Made by a program: the position numbers and the translations under genes. A stretch of 64,000 nt of DNA. It comes from Maribacter algarum (ex Zhang et al. 2020). GTDB taxonomy: Bacteria; Bacteroidota; Bacteroidia; Flavobacteriales; Flavobacteriaceae. Shown in pieces: positions 8,031-16,561 of the stretch. Under the pieces are notes generated by a model that had not been told where the DNA came from, made no database searches, and saw only the letters and a list, made by a program, of their open reading frames with translations. The stretch covers positions 1,116,001 to 1,180,000 of the forward strand of contig NZ_VATY01000001.1 of assembly GCF_005885635.1 (NCBI RefSeq), given 5' to 3'. Positions within the stretch are counted from its first letter, which is position 1, and every line of letters starts with the position of its first letter.

Positions 8031-8586
8031 GACTGACGAGCAACTTATCGCACAGTTGAAAAAGCGGGACCGCAATGCTCTAAAAAGCGTGTATCTTAAT
8101 TACAAGACCGAGTTTTTTAAGTTTATGTCTCGCTATAATGCGAAAAACGATGTCTTGGAAGACATTTTTCAAGATGCACTTATTGTGTTGTATGAAAATG
8201 CGCAGTCAGGCAAACTCGATGCGCTCAAAAGCACGGTGAAAACCTATCTGTTCGGTATTGGAAAGTTTATGCTCTTTAAGCATTTTAGAGATAGCAAAAG
8301 AGAGGTGCCTACTGAAGAAACCTATCTTTTTGACCAATATGAACAAGCGGTTATTGAAGATGTATATGAAGATGAGGGACCAAACGACTATCAAAAACAA
8401 ATGGCAGCCAGCTTTAAAAAATTGGGTGATAAGTGCCGCGAGATATTAGAACTGTTTTATTTACAGGGAATGAAATTAGGTGAAATTACCGTAAGACAGG
8501 GATATGATAATAAAGATGTAGCGAAAAGTCAAAAAAGTCGTTGCCTCAAATCTTTAAAGCAACTAATAGGAAAGAAAGATGGATAA
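8029..8586 (+). CDS. ECF-type RNA polymerase sigma factor
   Basis: 185 residues with the two-domain ECF layout. A sigma-2 region spans about 5-95 (LIAQLKKRDRNALKSVY..., then EDIFQDALIVLYEN and the -10 recognition helix TVKTYLFGIGKFMLFKHFR). A sigma-4 region spans about 125-180 (FKKLGDKCREILELFYLQGMKLGEI, then a helix-turn-helix with SQKSRCLKSLKQLI). It directs core polymerase to alternative promoters. Six conserved promoter-like elements in the window, one on its own start, make it the probable reader of TGTTTAC-N15-RTACTAAT. It overlaps the next gene by 8 nt. Confidence 0.9.
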   Translation: MTDEQLIAQLKKRDRNALKSVYLNYKTEFFKFMSRYNAKNDVLEDIFQDALIVLYENAQSGKLDALKSTVKTYLFGIGKFMLFKHFRDSKREVPTEETYLFDQYEQAVIEDVYEDEGPNDYQKQMAASFKKLGDKCREILELFYLQGMKLGEITVRQGYDNKDVAKSQKSRCLKSLKQLIGKKDG

Positions 8587-9307
8587 AGAGGAATTGATAA
8601 ACGGCTATTTTGAAGGTTCTCTCAGCCAAAATCAATTGGAAGAGGTGGAACGTTTGCTCATAACTGATTCAGAATTTGCTTCTGAATTCGGGTTCCAAAA
8701 AGAATTGCAAGTTTCGCTTAAAAAAGAAGAGCGTCAAGAGATAAAAGCGATGTTCTCAGATATCGCAGATAAGGATTCAGCAAGCGAAACTAAGGTATTT
8801 CAATTGCGCCCATGGCTTGCTGCGGCTTCTATTGCTTTGCTTGTTGGACTGGGTTCTTGGTTTTTACTTTTTAACAATCCTGACCTTAATACGAATGAAT
8901 TGTATGCTGCGAATTTTAAGCCTTACGATAATGTGATACACCCCATAGAGCGGGGCAATCAACTCGAAGATTTAAAAACCAGGGCATTTACAGCCTATGA
9001 AAATGAAGAGTACCCTGAAGCCCTAATTCTTTTTCAAGAACTGCAATCAAAACAAAATGATGCCTATATCGATTTTTATAGCGCCATGGTTTTGATGCAA
9101 CTGAATAAGCAAGAAGAAGCTATTCCTTTATTAGAGGGTTATATCGAGCAAGAAGGTGAGTTGAAAGATCGTGCTTCTTGGTATTTGGCTCTTGCCTATT
9201 TAAAAAAGGAAGATCTTGATAGTTGTAAAAAGGAACTTAAAACTTTAGTGGAGAAAAATGAATTTAAAGCTAGGGCCGCAGAAAACCTACTCGAACAGCT
9301 CAATTGA
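8579..9307 (+). CDS. Putative anti-sigma factor with TPR periplasmic domain
   Basis: 242 residues. The N-terminal ~75 residues are cytoplasmic and helical (NGYFEGSLSQNQLEEVERLL...FGFQKELQVSLKKEE), as in anti-sigma factors of Bacteroidota, but without a zinc HxxxCxxC motif. One transmembrane helix follows (about 80-100, WLAAASIALLVGLGSWFLLF), then tetratricopeptide repeats (about 130-240). Position, translational coupling with the sigma gene and topology suggest that it holds the sigma factor until an envelope signal arrives. The anti-sigma role is inference. Confidence 0.7.
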   Translation: MDKEELINGYFEGSLSQNQLEEVERLLITDSEFASEFGFQKELQVSLKKEERQEIKAMFSDIADKDSASETKVFQLRPWLAAASIALLVGLGSWFLLFNNPDLNTNELYAANFKPYDNVIHPIERGNQLEDLKTRAFTAYENEEYPEALILFQELQSKQNDAYIDFYSAMVLMQLNKQEEAIPLLEGYIEQEGELKDRASWYLALAYLKKEDLDSCKKELKTLVEKNEFKARAAENLLEQLN

Positions 9308-9314
9308 AACTGGT

Positions 9315-12182
9315 TTATTTCTGAAGTCCAGTTTTTCTGAAGTCTTTCCCTTTCTTTGAAAAAATGATCAAAATAAGTAAGGAAAACATTCCAACACCAA
9401 CTACCCACCATAGGGTATTACTATTTGATATTGGGCTCACATCTCCAGAAACCACGAAGGCCGCCCAATAGTACGGGTGCTTTAAAAATTCGTCTTCGGT
9501 TGTCTCCAGATATTTCAATTTTGCTTTTCGCAATGCTTCTGATTTCGAATGTCCTTTGCTCAAACCCTCGTAGAAATACTCCATCAACTTAACAGTGCTT
9601 TTATCATTGATTTTCCAAAGGGTATTTACTAGAGATTTTGCCCCAGCGTAATAAAAGCCTTTCGAAAGACTCATCATTCCTTGCCCTTTCTGCAGTTTGC
9701 CGATACCGGTTTGACAAGCACTTAGAGTTACCATATCTGCATTTAAAGACATATTGTACAGGTCTTTGATATATAAAATATTACTCCGGGTACTATCTTT
9801 ATTCGCACTAAATGCCAAATACGAATAATCAGGATACTCATCGTTCGCGGTAGCATGAGTGGCCAAATGGATTATGTTCTGATTAGGCGCAAAACTCATG
9901 AAATTTTCCAAAATTGCAGTGGAATCTGAATATACCTCGGTTTCATAGTAAGATCCAATCCTTTGAATCTCATCATCATTATACAATAACTTTCCAAAAT
10001 CTCTTTCGGTAGTTTTCTGCTCTAAACCTTTAAAGCTTGGTGCAAATGCCAAAACGTTTTTCTGCCCTACATTTTGCTTTTGTTTCAACTCAATAAGAGA
10101 GGCTATGGAATTTGAATAACTAATGTTTACCGTTTCTAAAAGATAGGCCTCGTCCTTAATCAGCATATCGAAAGGCAAGTAATGCAATTCTCCATCTGGA
10201 ATAACTATTAGGTTTTTAGAATTAAGTCCGGTTAATGGAGTTTTTAAAAGTTTTTTAAATAGCTTTTTGCCCAATTCGGGAATCGATTTTTCATTTGTTC
10301 TTACTGAAGGGCTTGAAAGTTGTGTGTAGAAAACTCGTATCATTTGTCTATCTGAATCTGAAAACGGGATTTTTAGAAACTTTTCCATTTCATCGTTTAC
10401 TACGACAGTATAAAGATGATTATCCGTCAAGGTATAGGAAACCAAAGTGCCTCTATCTTTTAAAAGCCAGCGGCGAATTGTCCCTAAATCAATAGAAGTG
10501 CTTTGGTACTTCAAACTATGATACTTCGGATAATGAAGTTTTACAGAGTCTAAAAAACTATAATATTCCTGTTTTACCACAAAAAGGCTTTCTGAAAAAT
10601 CATCGTTTAAATCACCTGCATCGAATATTTCCTTTTCAAAATAGGTGATTTCCGCACGCAGTTGGGCTTCTTTGTTCAATACAGCCTCTGGAATATTTGC
10701 ATATTTACTTGCTTGAGTACTACGAAGTGCTTCAAGTAGCAAAAAATCTTTGTTTTTTTCGCTAATATCAATAGCAAGCTGAAGTAATTCTTTTGATTTG
10801 TTAACTTGATAGTTCTCATAGGTGAAAGTAAACATCCTATGGAAAATTGGATATACATTCTCGGCCAAAAACTGCTTGTCAAGTTTACTGTCGAACTCTT
10901 TTTTTAAAACATTAAAAGTGCTTAATATATCCTTATTGGTATTTGTTGCAGCAGTAAGATAGGATTCATCTTTTTGTTTTTCATAGGTTGCATAAAGAAG
11001 TTGGCTTTTTATATCTAGCAAATAAAGTAGTTGTCTTTTTGAAAATACCTCACCGGGCTCGGGATTTGCTTCCACCGAATTTAGTCTTGTGGAAACTCTT
11101 GAACTTCCTAAGGCCTCTTTTATCGCCTTCAGACCCTTCTTGTAATCTCCTTGTTTCAAATAAAATTCGGCGATTCTTCCTTGAACTTTTGCAACTTCTT
11201 GGTGAGGTTTTTGATTCCTGTATTTCAGATAAAATCTTAGGGCATCATTATAGTATTCCAGTGCTTGAATATTCTTGTCTTGTTTTAAAAGAATATCTCC
11301 ATATAGTAAAAGTGACTGCTTATAAAAAGGATCATTTTCTATTAAAAACTCTTGGCTTTCATCAAGATAGTATATTGCCTTTTGAAGACTATCTTGTTTT
11401 ATATAATTGTCCACTAGCCTCTGATATACAACAACCAGGCTATTTTTGTATTCTTTATCACTCGAATAAAGATTCTTGTAAGAGTACAATAACTCTTGCA
11501 ATATCTCATCTGCCTTTTCATGCTTTCCAATATTTATGTACAATTGTGCAAGCAACCTATTGGTAGATCGATCAAAACCTTCTTTTTTTGCTAGTTCATT
11601 TTTCTCTATTATGGTAAGCGCTTTATTAAAGTAATTCTCCGCTATATCAAATTTTCCAATATCCATATATATGGAAGCTAGCAGATTTGTGGAGTAAATC
11701 AGAAAAGAAAGATCGTTGTAAGTAAGAGTCTCGGGATTCTTTTTACTATATATATCATGTAGTTTTTGAAATCTAGATTTGGCTTTTACATAATTCTTTA
11801 ATTCTTCATAGTAGCTACCTTCCTCATATATAAATCGATTTTCATAAAATCGTATTTCTTCGGTTGTCATATCACTAGAATAATTAAGCAACATCGCTTC
11901 CATTTTATCGAGATTAGATTTGTATGTTTTCAAATCATAATGAATGCCACTTGCAAAAATCGATTCTAATATTACATCTAGGGCTTGTGAATAATTTTTT
12001 AATTCAAGATTATACTCCCTTGCTAAATCCAAATAGAAATATGAGCTGTCCTTTTGGTCATATCTAAATTCAAGACCTTTTTCAAAATAAGTATTCGCTA
12101 AGTTTTGTTTATCAGATATTTTCTGAGCGAAAACTATCTGGCAAAAAAACAGTAACAATAAATAAAAACAACTTCTTCTCAT
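9315..12182 (-). CDS. TPR-CHAT protein (caspase-like protease family), membrane-anchored
   Basis: 955 residues: signal peptide (to about VFA-Q, residue 19), then tetratricopeptide-type helical repeats for about 500 residues. A CHAT domain (about 620-905) carries the His motif HLATHA (772-777) and the Cys motif LSACQTG (820-826), so the caspase-like His/Cys pair is intact. One transmembrane helix (about 923-941) and a basic tail follow. CHAT proteins are proteases or protease-like switches, and TPRs supply partner recognition. Topology puts the CHAT domain outside the cytoplasm. It converges on the sigma/anti-sigma pair with only 7 bp between stops, so their transcripts must overlap. Confidence 0.85.
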   Translation of the reverse strand: MRRSCFYLLLLFFCQIVFAQKISDKQNLANTYFEKGLEFRYDQKDSSYFYLDLAREYNLELKNYSQALDVILESIFASGIHYDLKTYKSNLDKMEAMLLNYSSDMTTEEIRFYENRFIYEEGSYYEELKNYVKAKSRFQKLHDIYSKKNPETLTYNDLSFLIYSTNLLASIYMDIGKFDIAENYFNKALTIIEKNELAKKEGFDRSTNRLLAQLYINIGKHEKADEILQELLYSYKNLYSSDKEYKNSLVVVYQRLVDNYIKQDSLQKAIYYLDESQEFLIENDPFYKQSLLLYGDILLKQDKNIQALEYYNDALRFYLKYRNQKPHQEVAKVQGRIAEFYLKQGDYKKGLKAIKEALGSSRVSTRLNSVEANPEPGEVFSKRQLLYLLDIKSQLLYATYEKQKDESYLTAATNTNKDILSTFNVLKKEFDSKLDKQFLAENVYPIFHRMFTFTYENYQVNKSKELLQLAIDISEKNKDFLLLEALRSTQASKYANIPEAVLNKEAQLRAEITYFEKEIFDAGDLNDDFSESLFVVKQEYYSFLDSVKLHYPKYHSLKYQSTSIDLGTIRRWLLKDRGTLVSYTLTDNHLYTVVVNDEMEKFLKIPFSDSDRQMIRVFYTQLSSPSVRTNEKSIPELGKKLFKKLLKTPLTGLNSKNLIVIPDGELHYLPFDMLIKDEAYLLETVNISYSNSIASLIELKQKQNVGQKNVLAFAPSFKGLEQKTTERDFGKLLYNDDEIQRIGSYYETEVYSDSTAILENFMSFAPNQNIIHLATHATANDEYPDYSYLAFSANKDSTRSNILYIKDLYNMSLNADMVTLSACQTGIGKLQKGQGMMSLSKGFYYAGAKSLVNTLWKINDKSTVKLMEYFYEGLSKGHSKSEALRKAKLKYLETTEDEFLKHPYYWAAFVVSGDVSPISNSNTLWWVVGVGMFSLLILIIFSKKGKDFRKTGLQK

Positions 12183-12221
12183 AAGACACTAAATCACCAG
12201 ACTGAAGCGGGCATAAAAGGT

Positions 12222-12244
12222 AAAGTCCCTAAATTAGGGACTTT
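12222..12244 (-). terminator. Terminator hairpin between lipoprotein and CHAT genes
   Basis: Palindrome of 23 nt: AAAGTCCCTAA at the 5' side pairs with TTAGGGACTTT around a central A. On the minus strand it is followed by ACCTTTT. It lies 23 nt behind the stop of the lipoprotein gene and ahead of the CHAT gene. Confidence 0.65.
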
Positions 12245-12266
12245 AAAAAGAAATTTTATTAAGAAT

Positions 12267-13043
12267 TTATAATATTTCAATTGGTATTGGAATCTTCTCA
12301 GCTTCAGTACTCACCTCAAGAATACCTTCGCTAATCTGACTTAACTCAATCTCAATCTGAAACATACCTTTAAGGTCATTGTGTTTTCCTAACAATATAC
12401 CAGTTGAGATTACCCTCCCGTCTGCTGATTTGAATTGTACCTCTGTATCTTGAGCTAGTCTTTCTTCAACATTGATTAAAAGCCTTCCTTCCCTCATACT
12501 GTTCTTGCATTTCCATTCCTTACCAGGGCTACATTTAGAACCCCAAGAGGCAGCATATATTATTGGGCTTCCTTTAAAAATCTCAAAAAGATAATTATCA
12601 ACATTAATACCGCAATTCTCTAAATCTTGTTTTATTCTTAACAATTCATCAAGTGCATCTTGATTACCTTCTGAAACTTTTGAAGACAATTCTTCATATC
12701 TTAACTTAAGTAGCAAACAGGTAGTATCTAAAGTGTTCTCAAGAGAATTATAGCGTTCAAGAAGTTTCTTGATAACCGCCTCTAATTCCGGTAAAAGATT
12801 CTCATTTCCACCCTCAATTTTTTCTTCCAATTCCTTTTTTGTATGCTCCAAAATTGAAATTTGATTAATAGTGTGATACTGCTGCAAATCGATGACAAAA
12901 ATTTCTTGAGATTCCGTTTGTTCAAAAGTACGAGCACGATAGTCGATAGACTTTAGCTCATCATTCTCTGACGAATCCTGTTTGGAACATGAAACTCCAA
13001 ACAGCGTCAAAGCAATAACGATTAAATAGTTCATTTTTTTCAT
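12267..13043 (-). CDS. Coiled-coil lipoprotein under ECF-type promoter
   Basis: 258 residues: signal peptide with lipobox GVSC, a helical coiled-coil region (about 65-150, LEHTKKELEEKIEGGNEN... with two similar GNEN/GNQD repeats), and a C-terminal beta domain (about 165-258) containing C172 and C179. Within the helical part, EEKIEGGNENLLPELEAVI and SSKVSEGNQDALDELLRIK look like an internal duplication. Function unknown. It has its own promoter 19 nt upstream and a terminator downstream, so it is monocistronic. Confidence 0.65.
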   Translation of the reverse strand: MKKMNYLIVIALTLFGVSCSKQDSSENDELKSIDYRARTFEQTESQEIFVIDLQQYHTINQISILEHTKKELEEKIEGGNENLLPELEAVIKKLLERYNSLENTLDTTCLLLKLRYEELSSKVSEGNQDALDELLRIKQDLENCGINVDNYLFEIFKGSPIIYAASWGSKCSPGKEWKCKNSMREGRLLINVEERLAQDTEVQFKSADGRVISTGILLGKHNDLKGMFQIEIELSQISEGILEVSTEAEKIPIPIEIL

Positions 13044-13062
13044 AATTTATGGTTTATATAGT

Positions 13063-13092
13063 GTTAGTATCAGAATCTTAGAAAAGTAAACA
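13063..13092 (-). promoter_or_regulatory. ECF sigma-factor promoter, site e
   Basis: Minus strand: TGTTTAC (13092-13086), a 15-nt spacer starting TTTTCT, then ATACTAAC (13070-13063), 19 nt before the coiled-coil lipoprotein gene. Confidence 0.7.
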
Positions 13093-13314
13093 TGCTCGTT
13101 AAATCTTGGCAAATAAAGCATATCAAGAATCAACTTGTTTAGAAATTGTATTTACGGATGCAAATTCTGTGTAAACAGTTCATTATCAAGTAAAAACGGC
13201 AAATGTTAAATCGAGGGAAGAAATTGGTTAACTTTAGTCAAAACTACCCCTTTTCAAAGCCAAATCATTGTATAAAACGGACATTAGCTTTCATTTTTAC
13301 CGGATTTCCTTTGT

Positions 13315-14148
13315 ATGAAACTTTTTGAAACAATCAATTACGAAATTCCAATTGTACTTCGCCCATTTGTTATGGCCATAGTTCAGGGAGAGACCTCATC
13401 AGCCGTTCAAACCAGTATGCCCGCCCCACCGACTGGCTTTCCCCTGTTGATTTATGTTTACAATGATTACCATAAGCTAAATGTTAATGGAAAAAGTTTT
13501 TATCCCACCTCGGTACCTTTGAATGTTGCTGGGCAAATTGATATCTCAGGAATACGAATGGAGGTAAATGGGGTTTTTGGACAAATAGGTTTGGTATTGC
13601 ATCCGCTAGCTCCTTATTATCTGTTTCATTTTCCTGGAATTGAAATTTCAAATGGCTGGAAGGGACTATTAAAAGAACTGCCAAAAAACCTCAAAGAACA
13701 TTTTGCTTTTCTCTCAACTGAAGTAAAACCCTTGGAAAATATCTCTATTATCCTTGAGGCACTTCAGGAATTACTAAGGCACAGAATGGAACCTATTGAA
13801 TGGCTTGATGCAACAATTCTAGAAATATTTAAAAATAATGGAGCCATTTCTATTAACGAACTTGTTGATCAAACGGACCTAAGTACCAGACATTTTAGAA
13901 GAAAATTCAAAGAAATTATTGGTATCGCTCCAAAATATTTTTGTAAAGTCATTCAACTAAATTCTGTCTTTGAAATTATAAAGTCTGGAAACTCTGATAA
14001 ATTACACACTCTAGCATTGGATAATGGTTATTATGACCAGGCTCATTTCATCAACGATTTTAATAGACTGATAGGCAATAGCCCATCTAACTTTTTGAAT
14101 GGGGAGTTCGTGCATTTAAGATCATATTTGGGTAGAAGTAGGGTCTAA
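13315..14148 (+). CDS. AraC-family transcriptional regulator
   Basis: 277 residues. The N-terminal ~150 residues form the sensor part typical of Bacteroidota AraC regulators (DUF6597-like; PTGFPLLIYVYND, then FGQIGLVLHPLAPYYLF). The C-terminal ~100 residues hold two helix-turn-helix units: INELVDQTDLSTRHFRRKFKE and LHTLALDNGYYDQAHFINDF, followed by the family signature IGNSPSNF. It probably binds DNA in the cytoplasm and responds to a small ligand. It is divergent from the coiled-coil lipoprotein; the target is unknown. Confidence 0.85.
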   Translation: MKLFETINYEIPIVLRPFVMAIVQGETSSAVQTSMPAPPTGFPLLIYVYNDYHKLNVNGKSFYPTSVPLNVAGQIDISGIRMEVNGVFGQIGLVLHPLAPYYLFHFPGIEISNGWKGLLKELPKNLKEHFAFLSTEVKPLENISIILEALQELLRHRMEPIEWLDATILEIFKNNGAISINELVDQTDLSTRHFRRKFKEIIGIAPKYFCKVIQLNSVFEIIKSGNSDKLHTLALDNGYYDQAHFINDFNRLIGNSPSNFLNGEFVHLRSYLGRSRV

Positions 14149-14648
14149 AAAGAAAAAGGCCGAAGCAATGCTCCAACCTTTAAATTTCTGTTTTTGTATG
14201 AATACCGCCAAACCGTACGGCCCTTCCAATGTATCAAAATCAATACTTGTTACAATGGCGCTGATTTAGGTAGTTCCCCCGAAACCTATAATCGAGCAAA
14301 TCACCTAAGGCCAACAAGTTGGTTAGGTGTCCAATATGCAACAATTCATTAGATGGGTCTGTTCAAAGAACAGTAATACGCTTTAATTTGTAACGCATTC
14401 CCAGACCGTACCTTATGGATTGGCAGTTTCATAAAATCATTTCGAGTTTCCCATTCATACATATGATTGTATATTATGACATAAAGAAGCTCTATTAAGT
14501 CTTAACGTGTTAAGAATTAAATAGTTGGTCAATCAGGGGAATGGGGTAAAAATACGACATTTACGGCCATAAACCCTAATAAAACCACGGTTATTTCATA
14601 TGTATTTGTCAAAAACCTCTGATGTTTTTTGTCAAATCCTTTATCTTT
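14149..14648. other. Gene-free stretch
   Basis: 500 bp between convergent genes with no open frame of note, codon bias or RNA gene that I can recognise. A weak imperfect hairpin (AAAGG near 14155 with CCTTT near 14180) follows the AraC gene and might terminate it. Confidence 0.45.
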
Positions 14649-15191
14649 CTATTTGGTTGCAACAAAGTTTCCTTTTACTTTGACCGACTTCCCTATAGCA
14701 TTACTCATCTGAATATTTATTACTCCTTTTAAGTTGGTTTCATCCAAATACTCAATCTGTATTTCCCCACTTTTGGCAAAAAGCGGTAATTCGCCTAAGG
14801 CATTAATATTTGCAAAGCCGAATACGCCATCAAAATAATTTAATAGTCCTTCATTATTATTTGAAACTTTGTGCGTTCCCTCTAAAACTGAGTCTGATTC
14901 TTTCTCCGATATCAAAAACTCCATAGAATGCGGGATTAAACTCTTTTCACTTTCGAGTTTTAACTTCAATACGGAAAATGAAATTCCTTTAGAAGTAGTT
15001 ACGACCGAAGTTTCAAAGCGTATGGTCCCATTAAGACTATTATTCAGGTTTCCACTTGCACGCAATGTGTAGTCCTCATCACTATTGACCTTTGAAAAAG
15101 TATCAGTGTTCAGTTTGGTTCCAGAGATAAATAGAGTAGGTAAAAGAACCCAAAGAACAAGTTTTGCAGCTTTTGAGAAAATGTGTGGCAT
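14649..15191 (-). CDS. Small exported protein of unknown function
   Basis: 180 residues: signal peptide (about 8-25, LVLWVLLPTLFISGT), then a beta-rich domain with repeated strand patterns (GTIRFETSVVTTSKGISFSVLKLKLE, IQIEYLDETNLKGVINIQMSN, GKSVKVKGNFVATK). The layout recalls lipocalin or YceI-like barrels but I cannot assign a family. It lies 39 nt downstream of the 56-residue gene on the same strand and is divergent from the LytTR system. Two-gene transcription with that peptide is likely. Confidence 0.6.
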   Translation of the reverse strand: MPHIFSKAAKLVLWVLLPTLFISGTKLNTDTFSKVNSDEDYTLRASGNLNNSLNGTIRFETSVVTTSKGISFSVLKLKLESEKSLIPHSMEFLISEKESDSVLEGTHKVSNNNEGLLNYFDGVFGFANINALGELPLFAKSGEIQIEYLDETNLKGVINIQMSNAIGKSVKVKGNFVATK

Positions 15192-15230
15192 CGAGACTTT
15201 GGTTATTTTCTGGTTATACTTTGTACTGGC

Positions 15231-15401
15231 TCAATTTTTAAGGACATGGTCTGAAACTACATCATTTGTTAATTGATTGTCAGTCGCGAGTTCACTTATT
15301 ACAATTTTGTCATTAACGATAACTTCATTCGAGTGGTCGGTTAAAGCCGCCAACAAAAGCATCAATACGAAAAAAACAAACATTACAAAGCACCTTTTCA
15401 T
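15231..15401 (-). CDS. 56-residue secreted peptide or anchored small protein
   Basis: Short frame from ATG at 15401 to TGA at 15231-15233. It starts MKRCFVMFVFFVLMLLLAAL (a typical signal or anchor), followed by a 36-residue polar part (VIVNDKIVISELATDNQLTN and so on) and ends in VLKN. A lysine/arginine start, a hydrophobic core and an acidic mature part argue for a real gene. It lies first in a putative operon with the 180-residue exported protein and faces the LytTR regulator across a 351-bp control region containing paired direct repeats. No homolog recognised. Confidence 0.55.
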   Translation of the reverse strand: MKRCFVMFVFFVLMLLLAALTDHSNEVIVNDKIVISELATDNQLTNDVVSDHVLKN

Positions 15402-15420
15402 TTCAGTAGATTTAATTCTT

Positions 15421-15439
15421 GTTCTATTCTTGATAGAAC
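15421..15439. promoter_or_regulatory. Inverted repeat in the leader of the small secreted gene
   Basis: GTTCTAT-TCTTG-ATAGAAC, a perfect 7-bp inverted repeat with a 5-nt loop, 20 nt upstream of the ATG at 15401. It could be an mRNA hairpin or an operator. Confidence 0.4.
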
Positions 15440-15515
15440 TATACAGGAGGAAACTAAATCAATTCTCATATTCTAGGCCTAAATTAAACTAGACAGATTA
15501 GCACAGAAAGCGTTA

Positions 15516-15550
15516 ATGTATCAATGGTAAGGTTTTATGTATAAATGGTA
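15516..15550 (+). promoter_or_regulatory. Paired direct repeat, candidate LytTR operator 1
   Basis: ATGTATCAATGGTA (15516-15529) and ATGTATAAATGGTA (15537-15550) differ at one base and lie exactly 21 bp apart, two helical turns. LytTR-domain regulators bind such direct repeats. Located between the small secreted genes and the LytTR regulator gene. Confidence 0.6.
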
Positions 15551-15660
15551 TGACCCTTTAATTTACAGGCTTTTAGAAAGGAAAATAACATTTAAATTGG
15601 TTTAATTTTGTAAGAAAAAAGAATGGATTACGTAGTAAAAGCGATTTTTGTGCGTTTTTT

Positions 15661-15695
15661 TACCAATTATACTTGAATCATCTCCATTGATACAT
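15661..15695 (-). promoter_or_regulatory. Paired direct repeat, candidate LytTR operator 2
   Basis: On the minus strand, ATGTATCAATGGAG (15695-15682) and AAGTATAATTGGTA (15674-15661) each match 12 of 14 positions of the operator-1 repeat, again with a 21-bp period. The pair ends 5 bp before the -33 box of the LytTR promoter, where an activator or autoregulator would sit. Confidence 0.55.
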
Positions 15696-15700
15696 CTTTT

Positions 15701-15731
15701 TTGTATTACCAATAGCTTCATTATATTTTTG
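15701..15731 (+). promoter_or_regulatory. Bacteroidota-type promoter of the LytTR operon
   Basis: TTG (15701-15703), a 20-bp spacer, then TATTTTTG (15724-15731), a perfect TAnnTTTG box. Predicted transcript start is near 15737, about 16 nt before the regulator ATG. Confidence 0.7.
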
Positions 15732-15752
15732 AGTAACTTTCTATACTAAGAA

Positions 15753-16496
15753 ATGATTGATATGATAGAAGCGATAATAGTAGATGATGAGATAAAGGCG
15801 TTACAAAGCTTATCTTGGGAGTTAACAAACTTTAGTGATGAAATTAATGTAGCCGCTTCGTTCACCGATCCCTTGGAGGCGCTCAATCATTTAGAAAAAA
15901 ATTCACCTGATTGTCTTTTTCTCGATATTGAAATGCCTACTATGGATGGTTTTCAATTCATTCAAAAGTTGAAAAACAAAGACTTTCCCGTTGTAATTAC
16001 GACAGCCTACAATCAGTACGCCATCAAGGCACTTAAAAATGAGGCAATTGACTATCTTCTAAAACCAATTGATACAGATGATTTAAAGGATACCATTGTT
16101 AAAATCAAGAAGTACAACGCCAAAAATTTTACTGCGGAGCGGCTTGAAAAAATATTATTGAATTTTAATTCAAGTGCGGTTCACAAAAAAATAACCTTTA
16201 ATACTGATGGTAAACTTGTTTTCTTAGAAAGTGATGAAATATTATATGCAGAGTCTGATGGCAATTATAGTACTATATACCTAACAGACGGTCAAAAAAT
16301 CGTACTTACAAAGAAATTAAAGGAAGTAAACGCACTTTTGCCTGATGACTCTTTTTTTAGAATTCATAACTCATACATTATCAATCTTTCCAAAATAAAA
16401 GAGTTTCTCAAGACAGACGGATACGTCATCTTGAAACCCAATCACAAAATCCCCGTTTCTAGACAGAAAAAATCTGATTTTCTAGATATGTTGTAA
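15753..16496 (+). CDS. LytTR response regulator
   Basis: 247 residues. Receiver domain (about 4-122): acidic pair D11/D12, phospho-acceptor D58 in LFLDIEMPTMDGF, T83 in VITTAYN and the lysine of YLLKPID. A LytTR DNA-binding domain (about 145-245) contains ILYAESDGNYSTIYL, FFRIHNSYIINL and LKPNHKIPVSR. A second ATG at 15762 is equally possible. It pairs with the kinase gene 65 bp downstream. Likely targets are the two paired repeats in its own upstream region. Confidence 0.9.
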   Translation: MIDMIEAIIVDDEIKALQSLSWELTNFSDEINVAASFTDPLEALNHLEKNSPDCLFLDIEMPTMDGFQFIQKLKNKDFPVVITTAYNQYAIKALKNEAIDYLLKPIDTDDLKDTIVKIKKYNAKNFTAERLEKILLNFNSSAVHKKITFNTDGKLVFLESDEILYAESDGNYSTIYLTDGQKIVLTKKLKEVNALLPDDSFFRIHNSYIINLSKIKEFLKTDGYVILKPNHKIPVSRQKKSDFLDML

Positions 16497-16561
16497 ATTT
16501 CTTTATGAACCCCCCCAGCTACATTTATGAATCCGACCTACACCTGCGCTTTATTTTGTGT

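Noticed and set aside
10988-11566. 192-residue plus-strand frame over the CHAT gene
   Set aside because: Antisense shadow of the TPR region; the minus-strand frame has repeats and domains.
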